A stretch of 64,000 bases of DNA from Fragilariopsis cylindrus CCMP1102 (GCA_900095095.1 FMBT01000294.1:681784-745783), one strand, 5' to 3'. Counted from the stretch's first letter, positions 42,158-53,283 are shown. Translations and numbers: made by a program. The notes: generated by a model from the sequence alone, not told the origin.

Positions 42158-43702
42158 TTAGATGAGTTTTGCTTTTTTATTAGAATCGTCTTTATCGTCG
42201 TTCGGTCGATCTTGTTTCGTCCACGCAACTTTCAGAGTTTTAACGACCTTTTTGACACCGTCATTTGCGAATTGTTCGACGTAATCGTCAATTTTACTCA
42301 ACCATTCTGCGCCATATTTTTGTGATTTTTCGTCCCCCAACGAAATAAGCATACGGGCGGTTCCAATGATAACATCGCCCAATACATGTCCCGGATCTAT
42401 ATCTAGCTTCAGGGAATCGACAAAGCGTGATATTCGATCTAGACTATCGATCGCTTCAGCAATCTCTTCCTCTCCAGGAAGCTCCTGAGTGACTATCATT
42501 CGTTTTGACATAGCTGACAAACGTCTGTCAAGATGTAAAAGCAGCGTCAAGTTGCTTGTCCAATGCTTGTCACCCATCATTGTACTAGAGAGACCGACAT
42601 GCTGTTCCATAATGTCATCTTTTTCGTCCTCGTCGTCGTTGTTATGACTGTCTTTATTGTTAACATGTCTTGTTTTGGCGAGTCCATTATGTTCATATGT
42701 TTCTAGGAACGATTCGATTATGCCACAGACACTACGCAGAACTTTGTATAATTTTTCATTGTCGGTTCCAGATTTATCGTTGCTTTTTGGTTCCATCAAC
42801 GCGATATATCGAACGGATTGGTCATCGTCGTATTGGGCATCTTCATCGAGTGACATCTGTTGCGCATCTCGCGGATGGAAAACCGGACAAGGTATCTTTG
42901 CAGCCCCTTCATCGCCTTCAGACGATGCGGCACAGCATCTTGAACATAAACAGTTGAAGAATTTTGTACGTTCAAGTTTCTTTTTCCGTACGACTGTATC
43001 TGTGTACAGTATCAGACCTAGATAAGAGATATAAATCTCGGATCCCTTTTGGATCTTAGTTGCCGCTACCAGCTGTTGTCCGTCGTTTGTGTTGTTGTCG
43101 TCGTTCATCTGTTCTGGATTTGCTTGCTGAGTTGCTGTTGTTGTTTGAATGACAGCATTTGGATTACAACTGTGATTTACTCGAGACAATTGCGGATAAA
43201 TACGACCTCCTTGGAAGGAGTTACAAGACCATACAAGACAAATCTTTAATAGAATGTCCCAATCTTCAAATTCCGAGAAGATTTTCGCTGTTGTTTCATT
43301 TGTTGATACATGTTCTCGGATGAAATTGATTGCCTCGTCCGCAACTTTGACGATGGGTTTTTCTGTATCCGAAGTTGATTCTTTGGTCGGATGATAAAGC
43401 TGAAGTAACGATTCTATCTTATTTTGGTCTATAACTTCTTGATGCATGTCACGGATAGCAATGATAGCTGTCTTTACCATTCCCTTAAAGATTCCGTGAA
43501 GATAATCCGGAACCGATCCATCGGACGGTGGTTCTATTGAAGCCCACAACGTCGATACTAAATCGTCATAGGATTTCTCATCAGACGGCGCCAATTTCAC
43601 GAGTGGCATTTCTTCGAGAATGATATCTCCACTATTTAGGTCTTGTATCGCGAATAAGCCGAGATGCCCCGAATCAGGAGAACGTCTTACTTCAGTCGTC
43701 AT
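42158..43702 (-). CDS. SET-domain protein, SMYD-like lysine methyltransferase
   Basis: Single exon, 514 aa. The SET domain starts near residue 8 (GHLGLFAIQDLNSGDIILEE), is split by about 130 residues of insert where SMYD enzymes carry an insertion, and then shows SRVNHSCNPNAV (about 173-184, the catalytic NHSCxPN), KGSEIYISYLG with the catalytic Tyr, and a post-SET cysteine cluster FNCLCSRCC with an additional distal Cys. No MYND zinc finger is visible. SET enzymes of this kind use S-adenosyl-methionine to methylate histone or other lysines. The C-terminal part is helical with Asp-rich low complexity. The substrate cannot be read from sequence. Confidence 0.87.
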   Translation of the reverse strand: MTTEVRRSPDSGHLGLFAIQDLNSGDIILEEMPLVKLAPSDEKSYDDLVSTLWASIEPPSDGSVPDYLHGIFKGMVKTAIIAIRDMHQEVIDQNKIESLLQLYHPTKESTSDTEKPIVKVADEAINFIREHVSTNETTAKIFSEFEDWDILLKICLVWSCNSFQGGRIYPQLSRVNHSCNPNAVIQTTTATQQANPEQMNDDNNTNDGQQLVAATKIQKGSEIYISYLGLILYTDTVVRKKKLERTKFFNCLCSRCCAASSEGDEGAAKIPCPVFHPRDAQQMSLDEDAQYDDDQSVRYIALMEPKSNDKSGTDNEKLYKVLRSVCGIIESFLETYEHNGLAKTRHVNNKDSHNNDDEDEKDDIMEQHVGLSSTMMGDKHWTSNLTLLLHLDRRLSAMSKRMIVTQELPGEEEIAEAIDSLDRISRFVDSLKLDIDPGHVLGDVIIGTARMLISLGDEKSQKYGAEWLSKIDDYVEQFANDGVKKVVKTLKVAWTKQDRPNDDKDDSNKKAKLI

Positions 43703-44283
43703 GATGGTGCTATTCCGAGGATTATTTACTGCACAAATAATAATTATATAAATTTAATGATGGTCTCAGTTCGACACATAATTTTTTCAAATGAAACATA
43801 ATGTTTATTGTGAAAAGCGACAAAGCAGAATGAAATTTGATATTTCATATTTTCAATGATTAAACCAAGGGCCACAATTAAGCGGGACTGGACTGGACTG
43901 GACTGGACTGGACTGGACTGGACTGGACTGGACTGGACTGGACTGAAATTAAATTAAATGAAAAAATTGCTAGATAAAAGTTGTAGATACTGTAGTTGTG
44001 TAATATCATCTCTATTTGTGGTTATGTCTCTCAGGATAGTATTGGGTGGGGTTTCCTGGTAAAATGTTGCCACAATTCAGTTCTTCAGTGCAGATTATAT
44101 ATATATATTTGTTTGGAACATGAGATTGTTATTAATCTTAATGTTTTAAAATTTTAAAAAACACACACACACGCAATAAAAAGAAAAATTGTTATTCCGA
44201 AATCTAAAAAAGACTTCACTGCCTTATGAAGTAGTTGTAGCTAATTGTTAGAATTACTGTAATGTTTGCTTGCAGTGACCTTT
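43703..44283. other. Intergenic region around a pentanucleotide repeat
   Basis: Lies between the SET gene promoter and the 3' end of the SDR gene. Apart from the GGACT repeat listed separately, it has short (TA)n and (AC)n runs near 44098 and 44160. Confidence 0.6.
43885..43944. repeat. (GGACT)12 tandem repeat
   Basis: Twelve perfect copies of GGACT in 60 bp, about 180 bp upstream of the SET gene start. Perfect identity points to a recent, length-variable microsatellite. Confidence 0.95.
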
Positions 44284-45288
44284 CTACCACGGAATTCGGA
44301 GACCATCCTCAGCATTGACGAATTGGCCGGTAGTTTCCATAGAACTTTTCATCGCCTCATATAAGACGCGTTTGGCACCAACACTAGGCTCGACAGCACC
44401 TTCAATATCCCAAATGTCCTTATACTTTGCCGTCATCTCTGTCCTATTAAAGCCAGGATGAACTAAGAGGACGGAATATCCCTTCTTTCTGAGTTCTTCG
44501 GCCTGCAAGGCACCACCAATATTACATGCCGCTCGAGACATGTGATGACCATAGTCGCCACCTGTATCCTTGTTTTGGGTCGCTCGCCATTCGCACGATC
44601 CGGCTTGGCTAGTGATGATAATCAATCTCGCGTCATCAGCGAGTGCCTTAGAATTAACAGCAGCAGCGTTAACTCGAAGTGGACCCAAAGCGCAGATATC
44701 GATCTGCTTGAGTTGCTCTTCAAAGTTCAAAGATGCATCCAATATTGTTTCATTGGGTTCATAAAAGTATCCCGCGTTGTTGATAACATAATCTAGTTGT
44801 CCACCGTCCGATTTGATACGTTTGAATGCTTTATCAACGGCTACATTGTCGGATACATCAACACCGGAATAGACATTGTATTTTCCGACCAATTCTTCTA
44901 GCTCGTCGTTCGTCGAACGGCATAAGACAATTACGGATGCACCATTCGAGACTGCTTCCTTCGTGATTTCAAATCCAAGTCCGCGATTACCTCCAGTGAC
45001 TAGGATGCGTTTTCCGGAAAGCTCGCCTCCGTTGTACACGGTAGAAATGTCAAGAAACCTTTCGTTATTTGTTTCTTGGGCGTTAGCGAACCGTTTTACC
45101 TGGTCAGGCATAGAGTATTCTACTTTATCATCACTCATCTCTGCCATGTTCAACGCGGTTGTAGTACGAGTTGTAGTGGAAAGAAAAATGTTAGCAGGTT
45201 GGGCCCAAGCAACGACTTCAATCTTCGGGGCTAAGAACCCAACGACGACAGAAAGCAGAACAATGGGTGTCTGACGAATAAACAACAT
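44284..45288 (-). CDS. Short-chain dehydrogenase/reductase with altered catalytic motif
   Basis: 334 aa, one exon. A Rossmann-fold SDR: TGGNRGLG (98-105) binds NAD(P); GVDVSD and NNAG (170-173) are typical. The catalytic Ser is in ITSQAGS (about 227). The usual YxxxK is missing: the aligned segment DYGHHMSRAACN has His248 and Arg252 at the Tyr and Lys places, and Tyr246 two residues early. The N-terminus MLFIRQTPIVLLSVVVGFLA is a signal peptide or anchor, so import into plastid or ER is likely; a plastid Phe junction (GF at 17-18) is possible but not clear. The altered site may mean a changed or lost reaction. Confidence 0.85.
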   Translation of the reverse strand: MLFIRQTPIVLLSVVVGFLAPKIEVVAWAQPANIFLSTTTRTTTALNMAEMSDDKVEYSMPDQVKRFANAQETNNERFLDISTVYNGGELSGKRILVTGGNRGLGFEITKEAVSNGASVIVLCRSTNDELEELVGKYNVYSGVDVSDNVAVDKAFKRIKSDGGQLDYVINNAGYFYEPNETILDASLNFEEQLKQIDICALGPLRVNAAAVNSKALADDARLIIITSQAGSCEWRATQNKDTGGDYGHHMSRAACNIGGALQAEELRKKGYSVLLVHPGFNRTEMTAKYKDIWDIEGAVEPSVGAKRVLYEAMKSSMETTGQFVNAEDGLRIPW

Positions 45289-46771
45289 GACAACGTAGTG
45301 GGACAGAAAGGTGGGGATGGAGTGATTTACTACTATTTCAAAGGAAAGTAGACAAAAGATCTACGAAACGTTATGTCAAGAAAGCTTGCAACACTCACCG
45401 GTAGGCAGATAGATGTTTTTTGGTTATGCTTGTTGTTGTTCTTATGACGTAACGTGGTTTGTTACAAGTGGAGGATTTTACTAGTACGCGCAAAAATACC
45501 TCCTGTAAGAAAGATCAAAAAAATCTTTGAAATCGCCGAAAAGGATTCGTACGTACTGTAGAACATTATTATGAAGTACGACCTCGTATGTGTTCTCAAT
45601 TCAATTCTGTTGATAGCCAATCAGAGAACAACTGATTATCAAGTTGCAAACTAACACATGGTGTGGATTTCTTGGGGAAACACGTTACTACTATGTATGC
45701 AACAGAAGAGACTGGTCTAATTGGTTATTCCTCTCTGTACCTGTTTATTCCAAAGCCTCGTGCATCGCATACAGTACCACCAAAGTCAAAATTCCAATGG
45801 TCTACAAATGTCTGTCGTTTGGAAGTTGAGAAAGTCATTGATTGCAGCATTTTCTGGACTGGAACAGTCTGGGTGGTCTCTCTGTTTCCAAAAATGTTGT
45901 TCATTTTCCACAGTTTGCAACACTTCATTTATTTACCTAGTTATTGATTATATAGTTTTATTTTTACTATATCTAGATGTCGTTACTATTACTTCTCTGT
46001 ATCTCAGTAGTCCGCACTGATCGAATGGTGTAGCTATCTGTGGAAGAGATATGTCAAAGTTTATATGAATGGGTAGTACAACCATTACTGTAGAAGAATA
46101 CAGAATATAATGCGCCAGGAAATATCTTGGCAGGTCAATATATATATATTGATGGTAATGGAGGGAGGCAAACGGAGTAGATTTTATTGAATATTTAATC
46201 TGTGTAAGAACTCAATAACAGGAGTGTTGGCTAAATACAAAGGGGTTGCAAAATTCTGGTTCATAGCACAAGGTAGACACGTGGATTTTGTTTTCTTGTA
46301 GGTTCTTTGGATTGTGGTTCTCTCATTTACTTTGCTGGTAGTTCTGCAGAATATCTTGCCCTCTGTAGTTGAAGTGGATGGTTGGCTCTAATACGTATGA
46401 TACAGGATCTAGCTCATCTGTCTTGGATGTTAGCGTTGTCTTTTGCTCATGCAATTCTTTGTTGGACAGCATTTGCCTGTTCTGCTGTACAGGTGGCTAT
46501 CATGGCTGCAATTTTTCTAGTAGCAGTGTGGGCTGCAAGGGGGGGCAATGCTGTCTGCAATTTCTTTGGCTCCATTAACTTGGTGTCAGGTTGGTTGTAC
46601 TGGGAAATTGATTATGGGACCGCAGCAACTTGTGGGGAAAATGCATTGTCCTGGGTAATTTGGACAACTGCTGGGGCAACAATGGCTTGAGGTGGATTGA
46701 CTGGAGGGGCAGTTACATTTGTCAGGGCGTTTTGAGCAACTGCTGGCAGGGCTGGGATGGCTTCTAGTAGG
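45289..46771. other. Gene-free region with a probable relic
   Basis: No gene is supported. The minus strand at 46612-46818 has an Ala/Pro/Val-rich frame (starting MSHTHEKRTTL) that stops quickly; similar Pro/Gln-rich sequence continues in the same strand after the stop. This might be a decayed transposon N-terminus. Confidence 0.4.
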
Positions 46772-47788
46772 GGCGCGTTCCGGCTCAAGGTGGTTCGTTT
46801 TTCGTGAGTGTGTGACAATCTGCGGACAGACGATTTTCTACAACACGCGCTATGCAGTGAAGTACCATCAATCGGGGGGATTTTTAACTGTATGGTAACT
46901 CCTCAAACCTTCTCCAGTACCTATCCATAGGCATTCTACACATTCCAAATTGTCGACAGGTCTAGGTAGTGTAGTCAATGACCTGGTACTTATCAAAGGA
47001 GAATTTCCCCCATATTGGGTACACGTCGTCAAAGTTGAAAGTAATAATTAACGCGCACCTATGCAGTAAATAGGGCGGAAAATTCATTATTAACACATGA
47101 CAATGGGAATGTACTGAATCGAACCTCCATGGATATCGATCTATTTAACAAAAGCTTATGAGACGAAATATAGATGGCTGTAGTCTCAACAAGGACAAAA
47201 AGTTTGGGTTGAATTGGATGTATTTTTAGGTACGTAATCTCTCTCTTAGTAAAAGACACACATGATCGGATTTTCCGAAAAAACACGTCCTACATACTCG
47301 TTGAAAATGGGTCCTCTCTTAATATACCAATAACAATAAGAATTATCGCATTGACTAATATAACAGTAATAGAGACATCTGTATTAGCACTTTATCTATT
47401 AGTCCATTATTAAATTTTTAATCTTCCTCTCTTATGCACCTCTTCCTGGCGATTCGAAATTCGCCTGCCACCCATATACGACCCAATAGAATTTTCCCCA
47501 GACAACCAAATACAACCGAATTTTTTATCTCTTGTTAAGAGTACCAATATCTATATTTTATCTAGTAAGCGTATGTTAAATAGAGAGATATCCATGGAGG
47601 TTCGTTTCAATACATTCCCATTGTCATGTTGATATAAAGGAATTTTTCATTTCAATGCTTAATAATTTAAATAATTTCAAAAGAATTTTCCTGTCGCGAG
47701 CCTATCGCGCATTATAAAAAAAATATTTGAATCAAAAAAATTGAGTCGCGAGTGTCCCACAAAATATCACCTTGAGCCGGAACACGCC
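46772..47788. mobile_element. Non-autonomous inverted-repeat (foldback-like) element
   Basis: Terminal inverted repeats of 21 bp at 46772-46792 and 47768-47788 match at 20 positions (shared core GTTCCGGCTCAAGGTG). Inside lies a longer inverted repeat: 47096-47175 against 47549-47628, about 88% identical over 80 bp, with similarity continuing more weakly towards the centre. No coding frame is present in the 1,017 bp. No target duplication could be seen at the ends. It looks like a MITE or foldback element, or one element nested in another. Confidence 0.65.
47096..47628. repeat. Internal inverted repeat pair (80-bp arms)
   Basis: Arms 47096-47175 and 47549-47628 are reverse complements with about ten mismatches; each contains GAACCTCCATGGATATC or its complement. 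Arms are separated by 373 bp. Confidence 0.85.
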
Positions 47789-49628
47789 TAGGATGACAGG
47801 TACTACTTGGACTGCTTCCGGGCTTAAGCGGTAATTCATTTGACAGATTTGTCAGAATTCAGCATATCGGACCTTTGTCTTCCCGTAGGCTTTGGACGCT
47901 TGGGTTTTTCTGGATTTTTGTTGTGGATGACAACATATACTACTAACAATCTGGTCATTGTTGGCTACCGTGCAAGATGAAAAATGGCGTGGCATTGTTG
48001 TGTTGTTCTTTTGTCCTCCTTCTTCTTTTCTTTTCCTTACTTTTCTCTTTCTGTAGTCTTGTTATTCATTGGGTTTGGTATCTCAGCCAAGAAATTCCTA
48101 TAGGATGAATTACGCCTTGCTTCTTTGTTGTTGAATTACCAGCAGACATAATCTACTGAGCTGAAAGGATTTCTCTTTTTTGTCATCTCCATTATCTTCT
48201 CTCTAACATTATTCTTATTCCATAGTTTATCTTATTCATGTATAATATTATGATTGATATAGATCTATCTAACAATAAGGAAGAATGGGAATTCCCACAT
48301 CATAGAGTCAAATACACCACTTTAATACAAAGCTATTTACACTGCAGTTTTGAGTTTTTGACATGCATGACGTAAAGAAGGTATATTTCTTGTGTATGTA
48401 TGTCCTTAGGTAAGGTAGTTATATATTATGTGCAGCATTTTGTTCCTGAACTTTCAAGTCACAGCAAATCGCACCTGAATTAGGAGACAAGAGGAGTACA
48501 GTCCAAAGTGAGAATTTTCTTAGCAGGATCTTTTGCGGGATAGATACAGTGCTAAGGAATTTATGAAATTTCAATTACAGTTGCTGCAGCGCTAAGATGA
48601 TGACGACTATGATGGTGACTATAATGAATATTTTTCAATCTACTAGATTGAATATAATGCAGTAACATATCTCTAATAATTTATCTGTTATCTGTTCCTG
48701 TATTTGTTGATAAACCGGTCGTCGCCTCTCTATTTTGATCTCTTTTGTTGTTGCTGTTGTTGTTTTTTGAAAATTTACTGGTCGGTCATCGCCGTCGCTT
48801 AATACGGAAAGATAAGTACAGTTCTACACGCACAGTACTAGTAATCATGAAAGGATCATATTGTAAAATTATTCACCTCCTTTCTTGTGTTACAACATAT
48901 TTTTCTTGTAGATTTCACATATTCGAACTTTCTTCTCCTCAATGCGGTCGCAAATGTATGCATCATATCAGTGACAGCTGGATGGGTGAACATCATTTAC
49001 TCGCAGTATATATAATATGTATACATATATATGTATATACATATATATATATATATATATACACATATATTTCATCCGTCGAATGATACAAACAGAAAAG
49101 GCTACATACAGAGATCAACTGCATAAAACTTTTAGATTGAAAAACTATGGAATACTAAGCTCAAAAGCGTATTCAACTTGCATGTTGGTAGGAAAATACG
49201 ACTATTATTTGCTTGTCGTAGATCGTAGTTCCCTACCAGGATGACCACGACAATGGGTGATACTATTAATGTTCATGAAGACGATGTTAGATTGCCATTT
49301 CCGCACCCAATAAAAAAGGTTCTTGATTGATAAGTGATTGATTAAGTGACTAAGGATTTGTACGCAAGTTTCACCGTTTGGTGAGCGTCTAAAAAAAAAA
49401 CGGTTTTGAGCAAGGTGAGCTTCGAAAATAAAAAAATACTTCATACCGTTTGAGCTCGCGACGGAAATTGGGATCACATCACATCACATCACATCACATC
49501 ACATATTCAATTAAAAATTAATCATAATTAGCACACTACTTCGAACCGTCGAAACTAGCTCTTTCTCTACCCAACCGTAGATTAACCTTGCTGAATCCAT
49601 TCAACGAGTAGCAACAAAAAATTGGAAT
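47789..49628. other. Gene-free region with microsatellites
   Basis: About 1.8 kb with no supported gene. There is a TA-rich microsatellite at about 49007-49070 and six TCACA repeats at 49474-49503, the latter about 125 bp upstream of the next gene. On the minus strand near 47880-47950 a basic fragment reads NKNPEKPKRPKPTGRQRSDM, possibly a relic. Confidence 0.5.
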
Positions 49629-51236
49629 ATGAGGTCATCTTCGATATTACAAATTGTAGTTATTTCACTTCTGGCGGAAATCACATTTTCCTGGAACCAT
49701 GGAAGCTTTGTAGGTGAACAAGGGAAGCCGGATAATGAAGTTACAGCAGCAACATCGGACACAGATTTTTCGGTTTCAGGACATTTTTTCTATGATGAGA
49801 ATTTTTTTGCATCTCCGTCCAATATGCCTTCACCATCACCAGTGAAGCCTCGTACACCTCCCACATTTGTTCCTGCTTCAGTACCAGCAGGTCGTTTCCC
49901 ACATTCTAGTCCTACTTCAAAGGAGAATCACCCCGTTCCAACTTATAACAAACCAGTCCCGGTTCCAGCGGGACGTTTCCCAAACCCTGTGGATCAGCCT
50001 GTGGATTATTCTGTGTCAAAACCAAGAGTCCCTGAAAAATATCCTGTGCCTGTATACCCTGATGTACCTGTACATCCAGTATCTACTACTGAAGTGACGG
50101 TTGATACACGAATCGCTTCCTATACAGCTGAATGGGGTACCGATGTCAATAATTGCCAACATGTATCTCCCAATAGTGCCTCTTTCGTTTGCCAAGAAGG
50201 TGGAGTAATCAATGTAATAGAATCAACTGCAAAGAATATCATATGTCAGAATATGAGTAATGATTATGTTCAATGTCAACAACGTGATATTCAATCCGAT
50301 TCGTCAATCGTATTCACTTGTTCTGGTATAAGGAAAGTTCATCTTCTAGCAACGGCCAACGTCAGTCCCAGTTCCGCGTTGGGCTGCAAAAAGAATGGTA
50401 ACGCCGTTACATATATGACATTAAGCCGGAATTGTATTGATGGTCTTGGCCGAGCATATGTCGATACAAATCCCGATTGTGGGAGAGGAATACGTTGGGT
50501 GCAAGGAGACACAACGTTTTGCGCATCTCCTGCAGTTTGTGCCATCGAACAGGGTTGTAGTGAACTTGAAATACAAATGGTACAAATTTCAAACTTGAAT
50601 AAAGATATTGAATGTTCGCATGTGGATCCCACTCAAGACATGCAATTTTACCCGTTTGAAACACACACATCTCTTATTTCTTCTTTAAATCTTGTCGACT
50701 GGAGAATTTCTGGACAAGCACGAGGGTGCCTCTGGGAGCCTTCTCCGCTATTGCTGCGGTGCGAGGGTGGTGGAAATTTGGAATTTGTTGAGAATTATCC
50801 CTTCTGCTTTCTAATACCCGAGGATAATATGGGCATTTGTCAGAGCTTTGCACCGTTTTCGAGTCAGAGCGAAGAATCTGTCGGGTTGTTAGTGTCGTGT
50901 TCTGGAGAAAGAGATGACCAGTTAATTTTATCAGTAGAAATCCCATCGGAGCCTCTTGATGTGCAATGTCAGAGAGAAGGACAAGCTATTCAAAGTGTAA
51001 TGTTGTCTCGAGGATGCGGAGAGTACGGAACGGACGGATTCGATTTCATCAACGACCAGTCATTTTGCGATTCGCGTGAACAAGTCTTTAAAGTTGACGA
51101 AGAACACTCTTACTGCTTTGTCGGTGATAGTTGCGGATTCGATGACGGTTGTTCTAATATGCAATTACCTGCCCTCACTGCTAACACCGGATCGAGCACT
51201 TTAGGTCACTGTATACATACAATACATACAGTGTAA
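49629..51236 (+). CDS. Secreted or cell-surface Pro- and Cys-rich protein with duplicated domain
   Basis: 535 aa with a signal peptide (MRSSSILQIVVISLLAEITF, cleavage near residue 21). Residues 60-160 are Pro/Val-rich, with the phrase PAGRFP repeated and many PVP units, as in wall or matrix proteins. Two copies of a Cys-rich domain follow, about 170-300 and 360-490; each has a CxxEGG-like strand (VCQEGGVINVIES; RCEGGGNLEFVEN), FTCSG or VSCSG, a lone Cys-Lys/Gln-x-x-Gly, and MLSRGC or TLSRNC. I do not recognise the domain. The C-terminus runs into the near-palindrome CACTGTATACATACAATACA, so the last residues may be read-through of a broken end or an unspliced exon. Confidence 0.75.
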   Translation: MRSSSILQIVVISLLAEITFSWNHGSFVGEQGKPDNEVTAATSDTDFSVSGHFFYDENFFASPSNMPSPSPVKPRTPPTFVPASVPAGRFPHSSPTSKENHPVPTYNKPVPVPAGRFPNPVDQPVDYSVSKPRVPEKYPVPVYPDVPVHPVSTTEVTVDTRIASYTAEWGTDVNNCQHVSPNSASFVCQEGGVINVIESTAKNIICQNMSNDYVQCQQRDIQSDSSIVFTCSGIRKVHLLATANVSPSSALGCKKNGNAVTYMTLSRNCIDGLGRAYVDTNPDCGRGIRWVQGDTTFCASPAVCAIEQGCSELEIQMVQISNLNKDIECSHVDPTQDMQFYPFETHTSLISSLNLVDWRISGQARGCLWEPSPLLLRCEGGGNLEFVENYPFCFLIPEDNMGICQSFAPFSSQSEESVGLLVSCSGERDDQLILSVEIPSEPLDVQCQREGQAIQSVMLSRGCGEYGTDGFDFINDQSFCDSREQVFKVDEEHSYCFVGDSCGFDDGCSNMQLPALTANTGSSTLGHCIHTIHTV

Positions 51237-51644
51237 TTGTTGATTTCTATCATCCAATCAACCATAGAGTCAAGATATCAATACTTTTGGTGTTTCTCAA
51301 TCTTCAGACTTTTACAAAATTGGACCGAGAATATGGTCCAGATCAGACCATTGAAAAGTAATAATAATGGCTGCCTACCCTAGTAAAATATTGGCGCCAT
51401 AAAATACAAGCATTGCTTGTATTCGATACGTAGACACAATATAACTATTTCATCGTCCCATTATGGTACTGATGGTACCAGGGGTAATAATCTATTACCC
51501 CTGGATGGTACTCTAATTTATATCAATATTACAATTATGATAACTAACAGTTAAATGTATTGGCCTAGAACTTAAACTAGTAACAATGGCTGCCCCGATA
51601 CTATTGTCATCATAAGATACAATCATTGCTTATATTAAATACGT

Positions 51645-53283
51645 AGACATGGAAATTAGAAAGTGTCCGGACAAAGTTGTTACCAGCCCAAACAGCGTAT
51701 GTCAATGCCTTGTCCTTGTGTTGATAGAGAAGAGACTCATGTGTGTTGATTTGAATTTCTTTTGCCTTACAAGCAGCCTTCCCAATAGGACCGGCACCAG
51801 TACGGTCTGTTTGACAAGTTCACACCATGTTGATTCTCCACTCTTCCCTCCCAACCAGGCACATAGCATCACTCATGTAAGCAGGATCCATAACAACATA
51901 ATGACCTTTATGCTTGTAAGGATCCAGCATAAGATCATACAATGATACCATCTTCTGTTTGGTAACAGTATGCTTATTGTGCTTATCTATCTGTTAACAC
52001 TATCTCTTGATCGAATTTACCAACATACACACTAGCAAACAACTTGTATGAACTAAGAGATCCTTTTGTAACACAAGCAGTATGCAGAGTAGCTCCAATT
52101 CGAATCGGTTTGGGCTCTGGTCCTATAGTAATGACGCTATGATACCAGCCTACAACTTGACTTTCATCAGTTGTAATCCACTTTCCAGGATTGACTATAG
52201 CTTGCCACCGCTTGTAAGAAGACGAAGACAAAGAAGAAGAAGAAGAAGAAGAAGGAAGGAAGACAGTTTTTAGTAATTGATTTGAAACATGATAACAACA
52301 ACAAATACACTACAGTACCTACCTTATTATAACCATCTTCTAATCAATCATGCTCTAGTCTATGTATTACAGTAGACAGATCGGCTACCACCTTAGGATC
52401 ATCATAAATATCATCCCATACACCATTGTCACACCATTCTCCTCAGGATTTCAATCGTCACTTGTAGTGCAAGCATGGAGTTAAATCCTCTAAAGCTCCT
52501 TTTGGCATTGATGCTTGAATCGATGCTACAGCATTCATTATTTCTCTTGTTTCAAATATCTGTTTGATCAATCTACCACCATGGTTCATTCTACAAAGAC
52601 AAGCACCATAGAACCTAGCTACATGATCACCAGTTATTACATTGTTTCCAGTGTAGTATCTTGGTTTGAATCCATCATCAAGGATCCTTTTCTCCATATA
52701 ATTTTGTACCCTTGCTGCTTGAAATTCACATAAAGTTTGATCATCATTAGCACCATACCTTGCTAAGCACCATTGAAAGACCTACTCATACCAGATCTCA
52801 CCTTCAACATCCTTCAACAATGCAACCTCTTTATCCGTTATCTTAACAGAGAAGTCTTCAACTACACTACATTCAATTGGACCAATTGGATGTCCACCAC
52901 CATCTTCACCATCAGCAACAATAACTTCCTCTCATTCATCCTCAGTTGTTCTTTTGTATCTTGTTGTCTTGGTCTCAATTTCTTCATCACCAACTCAAAC
53001 AGCTTGATAGGTTAGTTGGTATTCATGGTAAGTGGACAAAACAATTGTTGTCTGCATGCATACAGATAGACAGCCTCATACACCATGAGATACAGATCAT
53101 CATCATCTTTACTATTGTATAGAAGATTCCATCTTGACTTACTAAATCAAAGGAATCTATCTTACCATCACATAGCTTATGACCATTATAACCATCCCAC
53201 CAGTAATCCGGGACCTTCACAGACAGTCCTATCAACAAGTGCGTCCCCCATTCTAAACTAATTAGTGGTTCATTAGAAGGCAT
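51645..53283 (-). pseudogene. Decayed PiggyBac-type (DDE_Tnp_1_7) transposase
   Basis: Fragments in several minus-strand frames follow the order of a PiggyBac-like transposase, separated by stops and frameshifts. From N to C: PDYWWDGYNGHKLCDGKI near 53190; FYGACLCRMNHGGRLIKQIF and IFETREIMNAVASIQASMP near 52560-52620; the catalytic-strand region NPGKWITTDESQVVGWYH then PKPIRIGATLHTACVTKG near 52080-52200; and, after a further shift, QTDRTGAGPIGKAACKAKEI and YAVWAGNNFVRTLSNFH near 51650-51810, which resembles the W-x-Dn-x-V-x-LS part of the domain. No single frame covers it, so it is inactive. The family call is by pattern only. Confidence 0.65.

Noticed and set aside
43885-43944. CRISPR or regulatory array
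   Set aside because: It is a simple 5-bp tandem repeat without spacers, in a eukaryotic genome.
46382-46690. 102-codon hydrophobic ORF on the plus strand
   Set aside because: Trp/Ala/Cys-rich composition looks like the antisense of a Pro/Ala-rich minus-strand relic; no motif, no partner exons.
48745-49086. 113-codon ORF on the plus strand
   Set aside because: Its C-terminus is translated TA microsatellite (Tyr-Ile repeats) and the rest has no recognisable pattern.
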